Positions 53,141 through 61,897 of a DNA stretch of 64,000 nt are shown one piece after another. The position numbers and the translations under genes are program-made. Below the pieces are notes generated by a model. That model saw only the letters and a program-made list of their open reading frames with translations, had not been told where the DNA came from and searched no databases. The stretch comes from Dyadobacter fermentans. Its GTDB lineage: Bacteria > Bacteroidota > Bacteroidia > Cytophagales > Spirosomataceae. The first letter of the stretch is position 1, and the number at the start of each line of letters is the position of its first letter. The stretch is from contig NZ_JAHXBN010000017.1 of assembly GCF_019924045.1 (NCBI RefSeq), positions 62,001 through 126,000 on the forward strand. Direction: 5' to 3'.

Positions 53141-53360
53141 GCCACGGAGTGGCTTCCTGTTTCTAGCAACATCGCCAGCCGAAACTTTGTCCGGACTCCG
53201 TAGGAGTCTCCTATGGAGATGTCAATCGTCGAAATGGCGCGAAGGTTTGCCTTCGTGACTGTTATTCGCAGGCCTCCGGCCGGTCGATACAACGAAAGAC
53301 ATCGCGGTGTCGACCGGCCGGAGGCCTGCGAATAGTGTGTGCAAATCCGGAGATTTGCAC
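53141..53360. repeat. Multi-hairpin element, copy 1 (ROK/hydrolase convergent gap)
   Basis: Five hairpins in a row: GCCAC-gga-GTGGC (53141-53153), GACTCC-gta-GGAGTC (53194-53208), CGAAGG-tttg-CCTTCG (53240-53255), a 25-bp perfect stem with 22-nt loop (53263-53287 with 53310-53334; ATTCGCAGGCCTCCGGCCGG...), and GTGCAAATC-cgga-GATTTGCAC (53339-53360). The large stem recurs at 55879-55934. Confidence 0.85.
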
Positions 53361-53395
53361 GGGCGATCGCTTTTAGAGATCCATAATTGATCACA

Positions 53396-55747
53396 TTACG
53401 GCTGTTTCAACAACCATATATCCGAAATCTTCGACTGTTTGCGCCAGTTCAGCTGCGATTCTTCCGGGCCATCGAAGGTGACCGAAATCTTGCCGTCCTG
53501 GGTGAGGCTTAACGGTATGATCCACTCTTTAAATGTCTCGGATTCTTTGTTGTAAACAATAGGGGAAAGCCTTTTTCCATCCACGCGCAGGAGCGCATCA
53601 CCTTCGCCTGCCACGCGTATGATGTAGCGCGCGCGAGGGTCGAGGTTGTCGTAGTCGAGTTCCGGCTCTCGCTGGAAAAGTTGGGTCGACAGCCTTTTGC
53701 GACTCAAACCATTATCCCACCATGCCACGTCGGTTGCGTCCTCCGAAATTGTTTTGACGCGAGGACCTTTCGCTACACTGGAAATATCATCGTAATAACT
53801 TCCCGGCCCCGGGTTTTCCCAGGATGCAATGGTCTTCAATCTCGCTAACTGCTGGCCGGGATCAGTCATTTTTTTGATTTTCCCGAATTCATCGGCCAGC
53901 CACCAGCGGTTGTTGAGCGGATAATTCACAAAATCCATCACTACACCGCGTTCCGGGTTGCGGGGCTTGTGCTTTTCGGTGCTGGTTTGTAGGCCGATGG
54001 AAGTGTAAAGGGCATCGCTTAAATCAACGATGTGCTTGTAGATGTCACGTTCAATCGGTTCCTGATCGGCCTTGTTGACGGTTGCCAATGCCGCGTCCAT
54101 GGACTTTGCAATGGTATTCCGGTCGGCGGCGGCAAGGATTGCATTTGCTTGCTTTTCAAGGTTTTGTTCGCGGATGAGGCGTTGGCGCGTGTACTGGTCA
54201 TAATATGCACGCAGCAGAAGCATTTGCCAACGCCAGTTGTTTGAAAGATTTTCCTTAGTCTTTTCGAAAATTCTCCAATTCAGGTAAGTCAATTCCACAC
54301 CGCCATTTTCGGCTAATGGGCCTTTCCAGTTCTGTTCCAGCGCTTCTATGCCACTTGCGATTGTTGAAGCGATAGCGTGGTCGAAGAAGAAGGCAGAATA
54401 TTCCTCGACAATCCCATGCACATCCATCTGCGGATCCCACGCGCGCATGCTCCAGAGCACCTTGTTCACATCATCGTGGCTGCCGTCGGAATAGGAAACA
54501 AAACCGTCCGTAAATGGCGCGTATTTTGCGTGGATTTTGGCAAATGCAAAGGGTCGCGGGTTGACCGACTCCCTGCCGAGCGTCAGGGCAAATGCCTGGT
54601 CGAATTGCTCGACCGGGAATTCGCAGCGCACGGAATGCGTAATATCGGGGTATTGGCGGTGCTGGTATTGCTTGGGCAGGCGGTAACGGGTTTCGGCCAT
54701 CGGCGGACTGCCCGGGCCGGACACTACGCCTTGCAGCCAGGTGGGTTTTTCTGTTTCCAGGTATTTGTAAAAATAATCGATCTGCTCGGTGTCGAAACCT
54801 TGCAGGGAAATCCACATTTTGGCTTTCGGGTGGTATTTTACCAGTATGGTTTGCAGTTCTTTCAGGAATGGCAATACTTCGGATGGGTGGTTGTCGCCTG
54901 GGTCGCCGCCGGGGAAGAAAATATGGTCGAGGCGCGGGCATTCTTTATAGAATTGCTCGTGGAGAGCCAACTCAGCCTGACGCTTGGTTTTGTCAGTCAG
55001 CTCGAATGTCGCGGGCGTCCATACCCAGTAATCCATGTCGTATTTGCGGCATATTTCACTCATTCTAATGCGCATTTCCCTGGCTGGAATCTTGAAATGC
55101 GGGCTTGGCTTATCGTCCTCGTGGAATGGAATACCTTCCACCGCATTGCTGCCGAAAATAGCCAGCTCGCGGATATACTGGTCGAACTGCGCGACGGTCC
55201 AGGCATCGTATGTATTAGCTGTGGACCGGTAACCTAGCTGGTGTCCGCGGATCGGGTAGGCCGGGGAAGTAGCGACATTTACAGGCGCTGTCAGTTCTAA
55301 AAACGACTTGCTCATTTTCAAATGCCGCAGTACATATCCCGTTCCGAAAAGTACGCCACGCGCATCGGCGCCAATGATCCAGACGGTCTTGTTTGCACCC
55401 GCTGTTTCGGTCACAATGCGGTAACCTTCCGGCTTGGATTCCGGCCCGTTTCCGTTGCTCGCAGGTACATTGCGCGATAGCAAAGTTTTGTCCGATGCCA
55501 ACGCAAATGCGATGACCGGCGCATTACCCTTGGGCCATGCAGCTGCATTTTTAAGCGTTATGCCCGTCCGTTTCGCAACTTCCTCCGTCAGTACCGCCGG
55601 CGCTGTTTCTTTCATGGGGGATGCAATACTCGGGGAAATGACCCACGTCGCGTTTTTCAGGTCAATGGACTGTGCAACGCATGGAAAATAGGTCGCCAGG
55701 AAAAGTAGGGTTGTAATGAACGCCTTGAAGCGGGTTTGGGAACGCAT
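53396..55747 (-). CDS. Exported alpha-glucuronidase-like glycoside hydrolase
   Basis: 783 residues from ATG 55747 with a signal peptide (ending FPCVAQ); an ATG at 55777 would add ten. The N-terminal domain (about 20-140; VLTEEVAKRTGITL, GYRIVTETAGANKTVWIIGA, GVLFGTGYVLRHL) is the GH20b/GH67N-type alpha/beta fold. A TIM-barrel region follows (YPIRGHQLGYRSTANTYDAW, GSNAVEGIPFHEDD, DHIFFPGGDPGDNHPSEVLP). The closest families by eye are GH67/GH115 alpha-glucuronidases, though the exact family and catalytic acids are uncertain. It is transcribed alone, between two copies of a hairpin element, and points towards the ROK gene. Confidence 0.72.
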   Translation of the reverse strand: MRSQTRFKAFITTLLFLATYFPCVAQSIDLKNATWVISPSIASPMKETAPAVLTEEVAKRTGITLKNAAAWPKGNAPVIAFALASDKTLLSRNVPASNGNGPESKPEGYRIVTETAGANKTVWIIGADARGVLFGTGYVLRHLKMSKSFLELTAPVNVATSPAYPIRGHQLGYRSTANTYDAWTVAQFDQYIRELAIFGSNAVEGIPFHEDDKPSPHFKIPAREMRIRMSEICRKYDMDYWVWTPATFELTDKTKRQAELALHEQFYKECPRLDHIFFPGGDPGDNHPSEVLPFLKELQTILVKYHPKAKMWISLQGFDTEQIDYFYKYLETEKPTWLQGVVSGPGSPPMAETRYRLPKQYQHRQYPDITHSVRCEFPVEQFDQAFALTLGRESVNPRPFAFAKIHAKYAPFTDGFVSYSDGSHDDVNKVLWSMRAWDPQMDVHGIVEEYSAFFFDHAIASTIASGIEALEQNWKGPLAENGGVELTYLNWRIFEKTKENLSNNWRWQMLLLRAYYDQYTRQRLIREQNLEKQANAILAAADRNTIAKSMDAALATVNKADQEPIERDIYKHIVDLSDALYTSIGLQTSTEKHKPRNPERGVVMDFVNYPLNNRWWLADEFGKIKKMTDPGQQLARLKTIASWENPGPGSYYDDISSVAKGPRVKTISEDATDVAWWDNGLSRKRLSTQLFQREPELDYDNLDPRARYIIRVAGEGDALLRVDGKRLSPIVYNKESETFKEWIIPLSLTQDGKISVTFDGPEESQLNWRKQSKISDIWLLKQP

Positions 55748-55816
55748 GACAAATGGGAATCGATGTTGTATTTGCATTACTGCGTTTGAAGTATTTCAGG
55801 CTAATAAATGAGTATT

Positions 55817-55965
55817 GTTTGAAAGTCTGTTTTCAAACTAACTATCGTGTATGGTTTGAAGGTGTCCTTCAAACACCTTATTCGCAGGCCTCTGGCTGGT
55901 CGGGTATGTAAGATCGGCCGGAGGCCTGCGAATAGTGCATCCGAACGTTTACGTTCGAACGATGC
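55817..55965. repeat. Multi-hairpin element, copy 2 (divergent gap)
   Basis: Hairpins: GTTTGAAA/TTTCAAAC (55817-55838), GTTTGAAGG-tgt-CCTTCAAAC (55854-55874), the large stem (about 55879-55903 with 55913-55934), and GCAT-CGAACG-ttta-CGTTCG-ATGC (55937-55965). The large stem is the same sequence as in copy 1, but three changed positions in one arm all remain G-U pairs. Confidence 0.82.
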
Positions 55966-56041
55966 GGTACTGGTAACATTCGGTTAAAGTAGAAAAATAC
56001 GCCTTTCGCTACTTTTAGCATCTGAAACATTTGTAAGCTCT

Positions 56042-56848
56042 ATGACTCGTCTTCAATTGCTATTATTCTCCACGCTGTCGTTGCTTTGGGTTACGCTGGT
56101 ACCCGCATTGTCGCAGACGCTCGTGCCCGCGAATACTTTTGATGTGAAGGAAGCCAAGCAGGCGGTGGCCGTCGATGCACAGCATTTCTATGTGATCAAT
56201 AACAGCACCATTACCAAGCATTCCAAAACCGACGGCAGGCTTATCGCGACGTGGGACGGGACAAAAGAAGGGATAGTCCATTTGAATAGCGGGGTCGTAA
56301 TCAAAGGCAGGCTGTATTGCGCGAATTCCAATTATCCTGAAATTCCAATGACGAGCTCGGTCGAGATATTCGACGTGAAAACGCTGACGCATGTCGATAC
56401 CCACAGTTTCGGGATTGCGCAACACGGGTCGCTCACGTGGCTGGATCAGAAGGACGGGCACTGGTATGTCGGCTTCGCGCATTATGCAGGCAAGGAATCG
56501 AGTGAGGGAAGGGATGTGCGGTGGACGTCGCTGGTGAAATATGACCTGGAATGGCGGCAGGTGGAGGCATGGGTTTTCCCGAAAAACCTCGTCGATTTGT
56601 TCAGCCCGAAAAGCAATTCCGGAGGGGCCTGGGGTGCCGACGGTTCGCTATACTGCACCGGCCACGACCGCGCAGAAGTATACGTGCTGAAACTGCCGAA
56701 ATCGGGCTACACTTTGCAGCATATCAGCACATTACCTGCGCCTATCGAAGGGCAGGGCATCGCCATTGACCGTTCCGTGGCGGGGAAAACGTCGCTGTAC
56801 GGCATTCAGCGCAGCAAACACACCGTTACTGTTTCCGAAATCCGATAA
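56042..56848 (+). CDS. Exported beta-propeller-like protein of unknown function
   Basis: 268 residues. A signal peptide (ending PALSQ) is followed by repeated beta-blade-like units: AVAVDAQHFYVINNSTITKH, IKGRLYCANSNYPEIPMTSS, GSLTWLDQKDGHWYVGFAHY, AWGADGSLYCTGHDRAEVYV. The layout resembles short YncE/quinoprotein-like propellers, and no catalytic motif is seen. It is 12 bp upstream of the phosphodiesterase gene, so the two form an operon divergent from the hydrolase. Confidence 0.72.
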   Translation: MTRLQLLLFSTLSLLWVTLVPALSQTLVPANTFDVKEAKQAVAVDAQHFYVINNSTITKHSKTDGRLIATWDGTKEGIVHLNSGVVIKGRLYCANSNYPEIPMTSSVEIFDVKTLTHVDTHSFGIAQHGSLTWLDQKDGHWYVGFAHYAGKESSEGRDVRWTSLVKYDLEWRQVEAWVFPKNLVDLFSPKSNSGGAWGADGSLYCTGHDRAEVYVLKLPKSGYTLQHISTLPAPIEGQGIAIDRSVAGKTSLYGIQRSKHTVTVSEIR

Positions 56849-56860
56849 TCCGATGCATTG

Positions 56861-58390
56861 ATGAAGCCATATTTCCGCTATCTGCTCTGCTTTTTTCTGA
56901 TGACGCCGCTGCAAAGCGTGTATGCGCAGGGTACCAGCAGCCGTTTCAAGGTTAAAACCCTGATCGTGTTTTTCGACGGCTTGCGCCCGGACTATATCAC
57001 GGAAGCGCAAATGCCCAACCTGTTTGCATTCAAACAGTCTGCAGCGCTGGGTAAGCAGCATCACAGCGTGTTCCCGACCGTCACGAGGGTGAATTCGGCT
57101 TCTTATGCGACGGGTGCGTATCCGGGGACGCACGGCTTGCTGGGTAATTCCATTTACATTCCCGAAGTCGCTCCAAGCAAGGCCATCGGCACTACTTATG
57201 AAGATTTGATTAAGATTCCTGCGGCTACATCCGGGCCGTTGCTTACGGCGAAATCGCTGGGCGAAGTACTGGCGGATGCGGGCCAGAAAATGATGGTTTT
57301 CAGTTCGGGGACGACCGGGCAGGCTTTTTTACAAAACCATACGGTGAATGGCGCGGTCGTGAATCCGGGGCTCATATTGCCTGAAACGTTCAAGGCGGAG
57401 GTTTTAAACGATATCGGCGCGTTGCCGGAGGCCGGGCATGAGGGAATGGAGCGCCACAAATGGATTACGGATGCATTGTTGAAATACGGTTTGGTCAAAA
57501 ATGGCCCGCTGGTGAGCGCGATCTGGTTTTCGGACCCCGACGGCGCGGCGCACAAACACGGTATCGGTTCAGAGCAGGCCGTGAAAGCGATTCAGTATGT
57601 CGACGGGCAATTCGGGCGCATTATAGAAGCATTGCGGGCGAAAGGTACGGATGAGCGTTACAATATCATTATTTCAACCGATCATGGTTTTGTGACGCAC
57701 GTCGCCAGGCAAGGGCTAGCCGATTTTCTGATTAAAGAAGGGTTTAAAAAAGATAAGGAATCGGACGACGTCGTAGTGGCCGAAGGGGCGATTTATGTTA
57801 AAAACCATGACGAAAAAGCCATTAACGGCATTGTAGCTGCCTTGCATAAGCAGGAATGGGCCGGGGCTGTTTTTACAAAAGGATTGAAAAAGGGAGATCC
57901 CAATGGTAAAGTGAAGGGAACACTTTCCTTTGATCTGATCCATTACGATCACCCGAAACGTTCAGGCGATATTCTGGTAGCTCCGAACTGGAACGACGCA
58001 AAAAATGACAAGGGCTATGCCGGTACCGACTTTGCAGGCGGCGTCGCCGGGCATGGCGGGGCTAGTCCTTACGAAATAAATATCGCATTACTCGTTTCGG
58101 GGCCGGATTTCAAGCATGCCGCGATTACTGAACTGCCGACTTCCAATGCCGATATCGTTCCTACGATTCTGGCCATTTACAACTTGCCAAAACCGGCTGG
58201 AATGGATGGACGGGCAGTAACCGAGCTGTTGCAGATGCCTCGCAAAGCGAACAGCACTTCCCAAAAACGCCTCGTCAAAACAGAGGCAGCCTATCCGTGG
58301 GGTACCTACAAATTGTCGGCAGAAATGGCTGTTTTGGGTGATTATCAATACTTCAACTACGCCAAAACAGAAAGAACATCGGCCCGCTGA
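56861..58390 (+). CDS. Exported alkaline-phosphatase-superfamily nucleotide pyrophosphatase/phosphodiesterase
   Basis: 509 residues from ATG 56861 (a TTG three bases upstream is less likely) with a signal peptide (ending SVYAQ). The type I phosphodiesterase/NPP pattern is complete: TLIVFFDGLRPDYITEAQMP (metal Asp), FPTVTRVNSASYATGAYPG (nucleophile Thr in PTVT), WFSDPDGAAHKHG (Asp and His ligands), IISTDHGF (Asp-His pair) and GVAGHGGASPYEI (third His). Enzymes of this class cleave phosphodiester or pyrophosphate bonds outside the cytoplasm. It is co-transcribed with the propeller protein at 56042. Confidence 0.92.
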   Translation: MKPYFRYLLCFFLMTPLQSVYAQGTSSRFKVKTLIVFFDGLRPDYITEAQMPNLFAFKQSAALGKQHHSVFPTVTRVNSASYATGAYPGTHGLLGNSIYIPEVAPSKAIGTTYEDLIKIPAATSGPLLTAKSLGEVLADAGQKMMVFSSGTTGQAFLQNHTVNGAVVNPGLILPETFKAEVLNDIGALPEAGHEGMERHKWITDALLKYGLVKNGPLVSAIWFSDPDGAAHKHGIGSEQAVKAIQYVDGQFGRIIEALRAKGTDERYNIIISTDHGFVTHVARQGLADFLIKEGFKKDKESDDVVVAEGAIYVKNHDEKAINGIVAALHKQEWAGAVFTKGLKKGDPNGKVKGTLSFDLIHYDHPKRSGDILVAPNWNDAKNDKGYAGTDFAGGVAGHGGASPYEINIALLVSGPDFKHAAITELPTSNADIVPTILAIYNLPKPAGMDGRAVTELLQMPRKANSTSQKRLVKTEAAYPWGTYKLSAEMAVLGDYQYFNYAKTERTSAR

Positions 58391-58424
58391 CCAGAGAGGC
58401 GTTCGTCGTCAGGTTACTTGAAAG

Positions 58425-58937
58425 TCAGTTTTTAGCAAAAGCGATTTTAATGCTCCTTACCTCGCGGATCCAGCGGGCGGGCTTTTTGTCTTTCGGGGTG
58501 ATAATGCGGAATGGCCCTTCGCCGGCAGGCAGCGGTTGGCCGTCTTTTTCGATCGCGAGCAAAATCGTCTGATCCGCAAATTCCGGGTCGATTTCTGCCA
58601 GGGCGTAAAGTACTTCATAGCCATCGGCGGCGGTGATGAGCGCGTATTTGGTCAGGTTTTCACCTCTTAGTTTCGCGCCCGTTGTTACCCCGGCTTTTTC
58701 GAGGATCTCGATGAGCGCCACGCCTTTGAATTCATGCTCTTTGCCGTCACGGTCCTTCACTTTGTGGCTAACCTGCTTCATAGCTGCCAGGTCTTGCGCT
58801 TTGAGTTCCAGCTGGGTAGTCACTTCGCCCGAGACAGTTAGCGTAGCCGCGGTTTGTGCGTGCGTATGCATTGCGGGCGCGAGCAGGGCCGCCGCGCACA
58901 GCAAGAAATTAGTGAGTAATGTATTGATTCTTTGCAT
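58425..58937 (-). CDS. Exported molybdopterin-binding-domain (SUOX-fold) protein
   Basis: 170 residues from ATG 58937 with a signal peptide (ending THAQ). The mature part is a short oxidoreductase molybdopterin-binding fold: LTVSGEVTTQLELKAQDLAA, EFKGVALIEILEKAGV, ALITAADGYEVLYALAEIDP, GPFRIITPKDKKPARWIREV. The mature protein has no cysteine, so it cannot ligate molybdenum the way sulfite oxidase does; it may bind the cofactor or metal differently, or not at all. It is the last gene of the ModE-like / TonB receptor / 91-residue gene series, with 1 bp to the gene upstream. Confidence 0.82.
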   Translation of the reverse strand: MQRINTLLTNFLLCAAALLAPAMHTHAQTAATLTVSGEVTTQLELKAQDLAAMKQVSHKVKDRDGKEHEFKGVALIEILEKAGVTTGAKLRGENLTKYALITAADGYEVLYALAEIDPEFADQTILLAIEKDGQPLPAGEGPFRIITPKDKKPARWIREVRSIKIAFAKN

Positions 58938-58938
58938 G

Positions 58939-59214
58939 TTATTGGGCTTTTGAAATAGAATGCGGATTAGAAAATGCGGGATTGGTAATGAATGTCGAGT
59001 CGGTGAGGGGAAATGCGGCCTGCTCTTCGAGGCCTCGCGAGCGGCCGTACCAGAAGAAATTACGTACCCAAAGCAGGTTGGCAAGCGACATGGAGCTGCG
59101 AGGCGTGAAACTACCGTCGACGCCCATACTTACCGGGCTGCCGTCCGTGAATCCAACAATCCACCCCGAGCTCACCAACTTGTACTCCGTCAATACCTTG
59201 CGACGTCCCGACAT
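58939..59214 (-). CDS. Small protein of unknown function in the ModE/TonB cluster
   Basis: 91 residues, no signal peptide or membrane helix, rich in aromatic and Gly residues in the middle (VSSGWIVGFTDGSPVSMGVD, then SLANLLWVRNFFWYGRSRGL). It starts 3 bp after the TonB receptor stop and ends 1 bp before the molybdopterin-domain gene. That tight packing argues it is real. No family recognised. It could be the remnant of a longer protein, since the sequence reads like the inside of a domain. Confidence 0.55.
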   Translation of the reverse strand: MSGRRKVLTEYKLVSSGWIVGFTDGSPVSMGVDGSFTPRSSMSLANLLWVRNFFWYGRSRGLEEQAAFPLTDSTFITNPAFSNPHSISKAQ

Positions 59215-59217
59215 TGG

Positions 59218-61191
59218 TTATAAATAATTGAATACCAGGTTCACGAAGAAATTCCTGCCTGCTTCCGGGAAGCCTTCCACGAGGCTGTAATTCCTGTCAA
59301 AAATGTTGTTGATACCGGCTTCCGCTGAAATGAATTTATACAATTTTACCGAGGCTTTGGCATTTATGAGCGTGTAGGCTCCTGCTTTTGTACCATAACT
59401 GGTGCTGAAACGGCTGCTGTTGTTTTCTACGCTGGCGAGTAGGTTAGCGACTTTCAGGAACGAGAAATCCGCATAGGCGAATACCTTATGCTCCGGTACA
59501 TTGGTGAAGAGGATGGCCGGGTTGGTTTTGTTTTTCCGTTTGATAAACGAATAGTTCGAACCGAGTTTCAGCCCTTTGATGATCTGATAGTCAAAACCTG
59601 CTTCTGCGCCATAGAAACGGGCTTTCCCCGCATTCTGTAACTGGAAGCGGTTAGGCTGCACGTTGTCCACTTGCTGGATGATATCGTCGATGTTGCTTTG
59701 GAAAACGCTGGCCTGCAATGCGAGCTTGTCGGCGACTTTACCGGAATAACTCAGATCGTAATTCAATGCAACCTCGGCGTGCAGGTCGGGGTTGGGAATG
59801 GCCTGGCCCATACGATAGGAATAGCGGTCCTTGATGGTGGCGAAGCGGGTTTTACGTGCCACGGTTCCGCGGAGCGAGTGACTGTCATTAATGTCCCAGA
59901 AAAGCCCTATTTGCGCATTGACGGCGTTGTTTTTACTGTCGGCAAAGTCGCTCAGTTCTTTGGTGGTGGCGTCGTATTCCTGCGCTTTGCCGGCGTTGCG
60001 GGCATTGAAACTGATGCCGGGCACAACGGCCAGCGACGGGATGATCTGGTAGGTGTTTTCGATGCCAATGGAAATGGTATTGTCGATGTACGACTGCACG
60101 GGCTCGCCTTTGTCGTGCTCGCGGTGGATGTCGCGCTTGTACTGGACATTGAATTTGAACACATTATTATCCCACACCCGCGACTCGAACTCGGCGTTAC
60201 CGCCTAGTGTGTAGTCGTCGTAGAAGCTTTGGAATGCGTAACCTTTGGTTTGTGTGGTGTAAGTTGTATCGTCGTAGCTGAACAGCGAGTTCACGAAGGT
60301 GTCGTAGTACAGCCGCGTTTTGACCTTGTTTTTCTCTCCAACGGCCGTATTGGAAATAAAATACAGACTCTGCTTGTTCCATTTCGGCCATTTCCAGAAG
60401 CGTGTGGTGATTTTGGAATCATTACCGACATAGGGAGGGGTGCCTTTTTCGCCGCGCTGATTGATGTAGCCAATCACATATTCGTCCGTTGCATTGGGTG
60501 TAAAACCGGCCTTGACGCTGAATTTCAGGTCGTCGCGGTAAGCATTCTCGCGATCGTCGGTCTGCTGGTATTTTCTGGGCTTGAAATCCGCGGAAAGCGG
60601 GTAAGTGTCCTGTTTGAGTTGGGAAGCGCCCACCTGGTAGAAGAACTTGCCCAGCCTTGAACCTGCATTCACATTCCAGCGGTAGCCATCGCCGCTGAAA
60701 ATACCGGCCCGGCCATTGATCTCGAACTTGCTCACCGGCTTGCGCGACACGAGATTGATCGCCCCACCCATGGTGTTGGCACCGTATAAAATGGAAGCGA
60801 AGCCTTTGGAGACATTTACTTCGGCCAGATCGAAAGTGGTGAAGCGGCCCATGTCCACGTAGCCGTCGTAAGGCACGTATACAGGCACGCCGTCGATATA
60901 CACGGGCACCTGGCGCAGGTCGAACCCGCGTACGTACACGACCGATTCGTTACGCGGGCCTACGTTGGCAATGCTCACGCCGGGCAGAATATTCAATGCA
61001 TTGGAAAGATCGTTACGGTTGAATCGCTCGATGGTCCGGTAGGAGAGGCGGGAGGCAATGCTGTCGCTGCTGCCGATGCCCGACACCCGGACTTCGCCCA
61101 GCTGAAAGGTACGATCGGTTGAGGAGGGGGCTTCCTGCGCCAGTGCGGCGAATGCAAGATGAGTGAATAGAGGGACTAGAAGTTTTCTCAT
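59218..61191 (-). CDS. TonB-dependent outer-membrane receptor, probable molybdate/tungstate or chelate importer
   Basis: 657 residues from ATG 61191 (signal peptide ending AALAQ). It lacks the carboxypeptidase-like domain of most Bacteroidota receptors and begins directly with the plug: FQLGEVRVSGIGSSD, LSNALNILPGVSIANVGPRN, VVYVRGFDLRQVPVYIDGVP, NTMGGAINLVSRKP. The barrel follows, ending FFVNLVFNYL. A ModE-like regulator gene lies just upstream and a molybdopterin-domain gene downstream. This suggests that the receptor imports an oxyanion or its chelate; this rests on context only. Confidence 0.88.
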   Translation of the reverse strand: MRKLLVPLFTHLAFAALAQEAPSSTDRTFQLGEVRVSGIGSSDSIASRLSYRTIERFNRNDLSNALNILPGVSIANVGPRNESVVYVRGFDLRQVPVYIDGVPVYVPYDGYVDMGRFTTFDLAEVNVSKGFASILYGANTMGGAINLVSRKPVSKFEINGRAGIFSGDGYRWNVNAGSRLGKFFYQVGASQLKQDTYPLSADFKPRKYQQTDDRENAYRDDLKFSVKAGFTPNATDEYVIGYINQRGEKGTPPYVGNDSKITTRFWKWPKWNKQSLYFISNTAVGEKNKVKTRLYYDTFVNSLFSYDDTTYTTQTKGYAFQSFYDDYTLGGNAEFESRVWDNNVFKFNVQYKRDIHREHDKGEPVQSYIDNTISIGIENTYQIIPSLAVVPGISFNARNAGKAQEYDATTKELSDFADSKNNAVNAQIGLFWDINDSHSLRGTVARKTRFATIKDRYSYRMGQAIPNPDLHAEVALNYDLSYSGKVADKLALQASVFQSNIDDIIQQVDNVQPNRFQLQNAGKARFYGAEAGFDYQIIKGLKLGSNYSFIKRKNKTNPAILFTNVPEHKVFAYADFSFLKVANLLASVENNSSRFSTSYGTKAGAYTLINAKASVKLYKFISAEAGINNIFDRNYSLVEGFPEAGRNFFVNLVFNYL

Positions 61192-61272
61192 TCGAAAGCG
61201 ATATGTATGAATGGATATATCGCAAATATAACGAGTCCCTGCCAATAGATGGGAAAAAATTGACGAGTTGTG

Positions 61273-61617
61273 TCAGATGAGTGACAAAAGCTCCTGTTCT
61301 TCGGCCAATGCGGCGAGCAGCTTCTCGTTGAGGCGTTTGTAGGCAGCCATTACATCCCTGGCAGTATCGGTGAGCACCGTGCCGCCGCCTTTGGTACCGC
61401 CTTTCTGCGTGACTACGTAGGGGCCTTTGCCCAGCGTATTGAGTGCGTCGACCATCGCCCAAGCTTTCTTATATGACAACCCCATTTCCTTGGCGGCCTG
61501 TGCTATGGAGCCTGTTTCGGCGATATGTTCGAGCAATTCGTAGCGTCCGGGACCAAAAAATTTAACTTCGTCCACAAACACCCAATGCCGGAGTCGTATC
61601 TCGACATGTCTTTCCAT
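61273..61617 (-). CDS. ModE-like winged-helix regulator (no molybdate-binding domain)
   Basis: 114 residues from ATG 61617. The ModE N-terminal LysR-type helix-turn-helix is clear: GPGRYELLEHIAETGSIAQA, then AKEMGLSYKKAWAMVDALNT, a wing with GGTKGGGTVLTDTARDVM, and a dimerisation helix. The C-terminal TOBE molybdate-binding domains of E. coli ModE are absent, as in many short ModE relatives, so how it senses metal is unclear. It is 81 bp upstream of the TonB receptor, in the same direction, and probably controls that operon. Confidence 0.88.
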   Translation of the reverse strand: MERHVEIRLRHWVFVDEVKFFGPGRYELLEHIAETGSIAQAAKEMGLSYKKAWAMVDALNTLGKGPYVVTQKGGTKGGGTVLTDTARDVMAAYKRLNEKLLAALAEEQELLSLI

Positions 61618-61861
61618 ATGATAATGTATTGAAGTGACTGATCTTCCCGATTTGATGCCGCAAACTATGACTAAATGGCAACTTTGCGGCTCAAACAAGT
61701 TCTTAAATTTATTTTCCAATAGGAAAGATTTCACATTCAGTGATTTAATAGGGAATCGTTTGGACTGCTGATGCGGTGCATTGCACTTCGTACCTTGCTA
61801 TTAGCATGCTTTCGGCCCAACTGCATCGCTAATCTTTTACCAAAAAAATAGTGTGGAAATA

Positions 61862-61891
61862 TTTGTTATTTCCATTATAGAACTAATTTTA
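61862..61891 (+). promoter_or_regulatory. Bacteroidota-type promoter without an adjacent gene
   Basis: TTTG (61862-61865), 18 bp, then TAATTTTA (61884-61891) fits the TTTG-N19-TAnnTTTG pattern with one base off in the -7 element. A transcript would begin near 61898 and run into the terminator at 62023-62055. Confidence 0.5.
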
Positions 61892-61897
61892 CACTGT

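Noticed and set aside
53141..53360. CRISPR array
   Set aside because: The repeats are different hairpins of unequal length without regular spacers; no cas gene is present.
54377..55237. 286-codon open frame opposite the glucuronidase-like gene
   Set aside because: No recognisable motif; lies wholly antisense to a gene with a signal peptide and family sequence.
58982..59227. Plus-strand frames opposite the 91-residue gene
   Set aside because: The minus-strand frame fits the operon with 3-bp and 1-bp spacing; the plus-strand frames lack any context.
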